DNA of 6,817 nt. Source: Ekhidna sp. (lineage in GTDB: Bacteria; Bacteroidota; Bacteroidia; Cytophagales; Cyclobacteriaceae). Position numbers and translations under genes: made by a program. Numbering within the stretch: position 1 is the stretch's first letter; the number at the start of each line of letters is the position of its first letter. The notes beneath the pieces were generated by a model. It saw only the letters and a list, made by a program, of their open reading frames with translations. It was not told where the DNA came from and did not search any database. The DNA is taken from the NCBI GenBank assembly GCA_013214445.1, contig JABSPG010000109.1, positions 1 through 6,817 on the forward strand. Reading direction: 5' to 3'. Below, in pieces: positions 6,817 through 6,817 of the stretch.

Positions 6817-6817
6817 T

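Overview
The window reads as a Bacteroidota chromosome fragment, most likely from a marine or free-living Cytophagales-type bacterium. The reasons are AT-rich DNA, start codons without Shine-Dalgarno sequences, a TAnnTTTG-type promoter element, a signal peptide ending in the SSAQ style, a split transketolase, and the family types present. This lineage call rests on remembered family resemblance, not on a search.

Layout. From the left edge to 3827, three plus-strand genes lie close together (gaps of 15 and 24 bases) and look like one transcription unit: the 5'-truncated C-terminal part of a large AsmA-like envelope protein, a GH113-type (beta-mannanase-like) exported glycoside hydrolase homologue with both catalytic glutamates present, and an 88-residue all-helical charged coiled-coil protein of unknown function. 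A 142-base gap with no clear terminator separates them from a convergent minus-strand gene (3970-5301) for a secreted M28 zinc peptidase with a C-terminal fibronectin-III-like domain. A 100-base divergent intergenic region (5302-5401) then leads into the two-subunit transketolase operon: the N-terminal (TPP-binding) subunit is complete at 5402-6253, and the C-terminal (pyrimidine-binding) subunit starts at 6265.

The right end is abnormal. The transketolase C-terminal subunit matches its family up to about residue 153 (near 6720) and then stops resembling it. The last 97 or so bases are locally GC-rich and, read on the minus strand, encode a piece of a steroid 5-alpha-reductase (SRD5A-like) membrane enzyme. 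This is most simply a chimeric contig end, though a real rearrangement cannot be excluded from sequence alone.

Functionally, this is mostly ordinary envelope and central-carbon housekeeping: an inter-membrane or envelope protein, an exported hydrolase, a secreted peptidase, and the non-oxidative pentose phosphate pathway. I see no CRISPR array, tRNA, rRNA, insertion sequence or defence system, and no convincing new system. The points most worth checking are the chimeric right end and the His-to-Asp change at a metal-ligand position of the M28 peptidase.
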